Shown: one piece after another, positions 5,509 through 6,458 of the stretch
How positions within the stretch are numbered: the stretch's first letter is position 1
Layout of the letters: each line of letters starts with the position of its first letter
NCBI GenBank assembly: GCA_029941985.1
Contig: JAPYTV010000050.1
Coordinates: 1 to 6,458 of the forward strand
Source: Candidatus Pelagibacter sp.
GTDB taxonomy: Bacteria; Pseudomonadota; Alphaproteobacteria; Pelagibacterales; Pelagibacteraceae
Direction: 5' to 3'
Length of the DNA stretch: 6,458 nt
Position numbers and translations under genes: made by a program
Notes under the pieces: model-generated
What the model saw: the letters and a program-made list of their open reading frames with translations, nothing else
What the model was told of the DNA's origin: nothing
The model's database searches: none

Positions 5509-6402
5509 TTAAGGTCTATACCAAGACTTTTTTCCAATCATTGCATTATATAAACCCAAAAATCTATAATAATATTTAGTTTTTTCAGTTTTGTTAAAAA
5601 TTATAGAGTAAAATATAGTTTTAAAAAAAGATCTCACTAAAGTTCCTAAAGATTTTTTAAACGCGAACATATAATTATTATTTTTTTTATAATAATAAAA
5701 TGAAGACCACATTAAATGCCAATTTCTTAATTTTATATAAGATAATTTATTATTTAGATCAGATGCAAAAGAGCCTTTTTCACCAAAGTGATCAATTAAT
5801 AAAGATTTACTACTATAAATATTTTGACCTAATAATTTAGTTTTTCTGCATAAATCTGTTTCTTCAAAAAATAAGAAAAAATTTTCATCAAATAAATTTC
5901 GGTCATTAAATTTTTCTAAATTAAATAGCATTGAACAACCAACAACCCAGTCGACTTTTTGTAAATTAATTTCATTTGTGGGCAATTTATCATTATAGAT
6001 TTTGCTTTCAAATAGACCATAAGCTGGTTTATCCATTTTATGTTTTTCATATTGAGACCCAATAATTGAAAAATCTATACTTTCAGTAAAATAAATTTGA
6101 ATATTCTTAAAATAATTTTCTTTACATACTAAATCTGGATTTAAAATTAATGCGTATTTAGTTTTAACTTTTTGTAATCCAAAATTGTGGCCTCTTCCAT
6201 AGCCTAAGTTTTCACCAGTTAAAAATACTTCAATATTAGGGTTTAGTTTTTTATAAAACTCTTGATTTTTTAGTTCATTAGAATTTTCTATTATATTTAT
6301 TCTTACAGTTTTATCTATAGACATAATGCAATTCTTTAATATTTCTTGATTTGTTCGATAAGTAAGAATATTAACTGTTAAATTAGATAATAAATTATTC
6401 AT
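5509..6402 (-). CDS. Family 2 glycosyltransferase (rhamnosyltransferase-like)
   Basis: A 297-residue GT-A fold family 2 glycosyltransferase, probably adding a sugar to a cell-surface polysaccharide on the cytoplasmic side of the inner membrane. It opens with TVNILTYRTNQEILKNCI (9-26), the first strand and helix of the nucleotide-sugar domain. Then come GENLGYGRGHNFGL (63-76), ALILNPDLV (84-92) with Asp90 in the DxD-like position, and DWVVGCSMLF (151-160). FFLFFEETDLCRK (175-187) carries the acidic residues expected at the catalytic site, as in WbbL/RfbF-type rhamnosyltransferases. The C-terminal part (about 225-290) is aromatic and basic with a hydrophobic stretch near 252-270, perhaps membrane-associating. 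The sugar donor cannot be read from sequence. The start ATG at 6402 has no Shine-Dalgarno. It shares an operon with the methyltransferase. A- and T-ending codons and Asn/Lys/Tyr/Phe are extreme even for this window. Confidence 0.85.
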   Translation of the reverse strand: MNNLLSNLTVNILTYRTNQEILKNCIMSIDKTVRINIIENSNELKNQEFYKKLNPNIEVFLTGENLGYGRGHNFGLQKVKTKYALILNPDLVCKENYFKNIQIYFTESIDFSIIGSQYEKHKMDKPAYGLFESKIYNDKLPTNEINLQKVDWVVGCSMLFNLEKFNDRNLFDENFFLFFEETDLCRKTKLLGQNIYSSKSLLIDHFGEKGSFASDLNNKLSYIKLRNWHLMWSSFYYYKKNNNYMFAFKKSLGTLVRSFFKTIFYSIIFNKTEKTKYYYRFLGLYNAMIGKKSWYRP

Positions 6403-6407
6403 AATTT

Positions 6408-6437
6408 ATTAGATTTTGAATTATTATAATTTCTCAA
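6408..6437 (-). promoter_or_regulatory. Candidate promoter(s) for the glycosyltransferase-methyltransferase pair
   Basis: Two overlapping options lie upstream of the ATG at 6402. The first is TTGAGA (6437-6432), an 18-nt spacer, and TCTAAT (6413-6408), each five of six to consensus; transcription would start almost at the ATG and give a leaderless mRNA. The second is a perfect TATAAT at 6428-6423, giving a leader of about 14 nt, but without a good -35. The lack of any Shine-Dalgarno before the ATG suits a leaderless transcript. The region is nearly all A/T, so chance matches are likely. Confidence 0.35.
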
Positions 6438-6458
6438 TTTATATAAGTTTTAATTTTT

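Noticed and set aside
6419..6431. 13-bp palindrome AATTATTATAATT upstream of the glycosyltransferase
   Set aside because: It is entirely A/T and contains the TATAAT match; a short symmetric A/T word is expected by chance here, unlike the 32-bp repeat before mtnP.

Overview
The window comes from a compact, strongly AT-rich bacterial genome (about 70% A+T by eye). Genes are separated by a few bases or overlap by 4 nt, and TGA serves as an ordinary stop codon. Protein style (Lys/Asn/Ile-rich, minimal lengths), tiny intergenic spaces and the gene content fit a marine alphaproteobacterium of the SAR11/Pelagibacterales type. That assignment is an inference from style, not a database match.

Layout. 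Positions 1-307 (- strand) hold the first 102 codons of a secreted amino-acid-binding protein of the lysine/arginine/ornithine type, cut by the window edge. Positions 369-4219 (- strand) hold a tight five-gene run, in transcription order: mtnP (5'-methylthioadenosine phosphorylase), mtnA (methylthioribose-1-phosphate isomerase), a 65-residue membrane-anchored protein of unknown function, a class II (FucA/Ald2-like) aldolase, and a natural fusion of S-adenosylmethionine decarboxylase to spermidine synthase. Divergently, on the + strand at 4264-4791, is apt (adenine phosphoribosyltransferase). A 32-bp near-perfect inverted repeat fills most of the 44-bp space between apt and mtnP. Positions 4797-6402 (- strand) hold an FkbM-type methyltransferase preceded by a family 2 glycosyltransferase, a surface-glycan pair unrelated to the first block.

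How the genes work together. The fusion enzyme decarboxylates SAM and transfers its aminopropyl group to a diamine, giving a triamine plus 5'-methylthioadenosine (MTA). MtnP splits MTA into adenine and methylthioribose-1-P. Apt returns the adenine to AMP. MtnA isomerises methylthioribose-1-P to methylthioribulose-1-P. The aldolase would then cleave this to dihydroxyacetone phosphate and 2-methylthioacetaldehyde. That is the 'DHAP shunt' version of MTA disposal, not the full methionine salvage pathway: no mtnB/C/D/E is present here. About 3.9 kb plus apt therefore looks like a self-contained module for making polyamine and cleaning up its by-product. The unexplained small membrane protein sits in the middle of it.

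No rRNA, tRNA, CRISPR array, insertion sequence or convincing intrinsic terminator was seen. No stretch longer than 300 bases lacks a gene.
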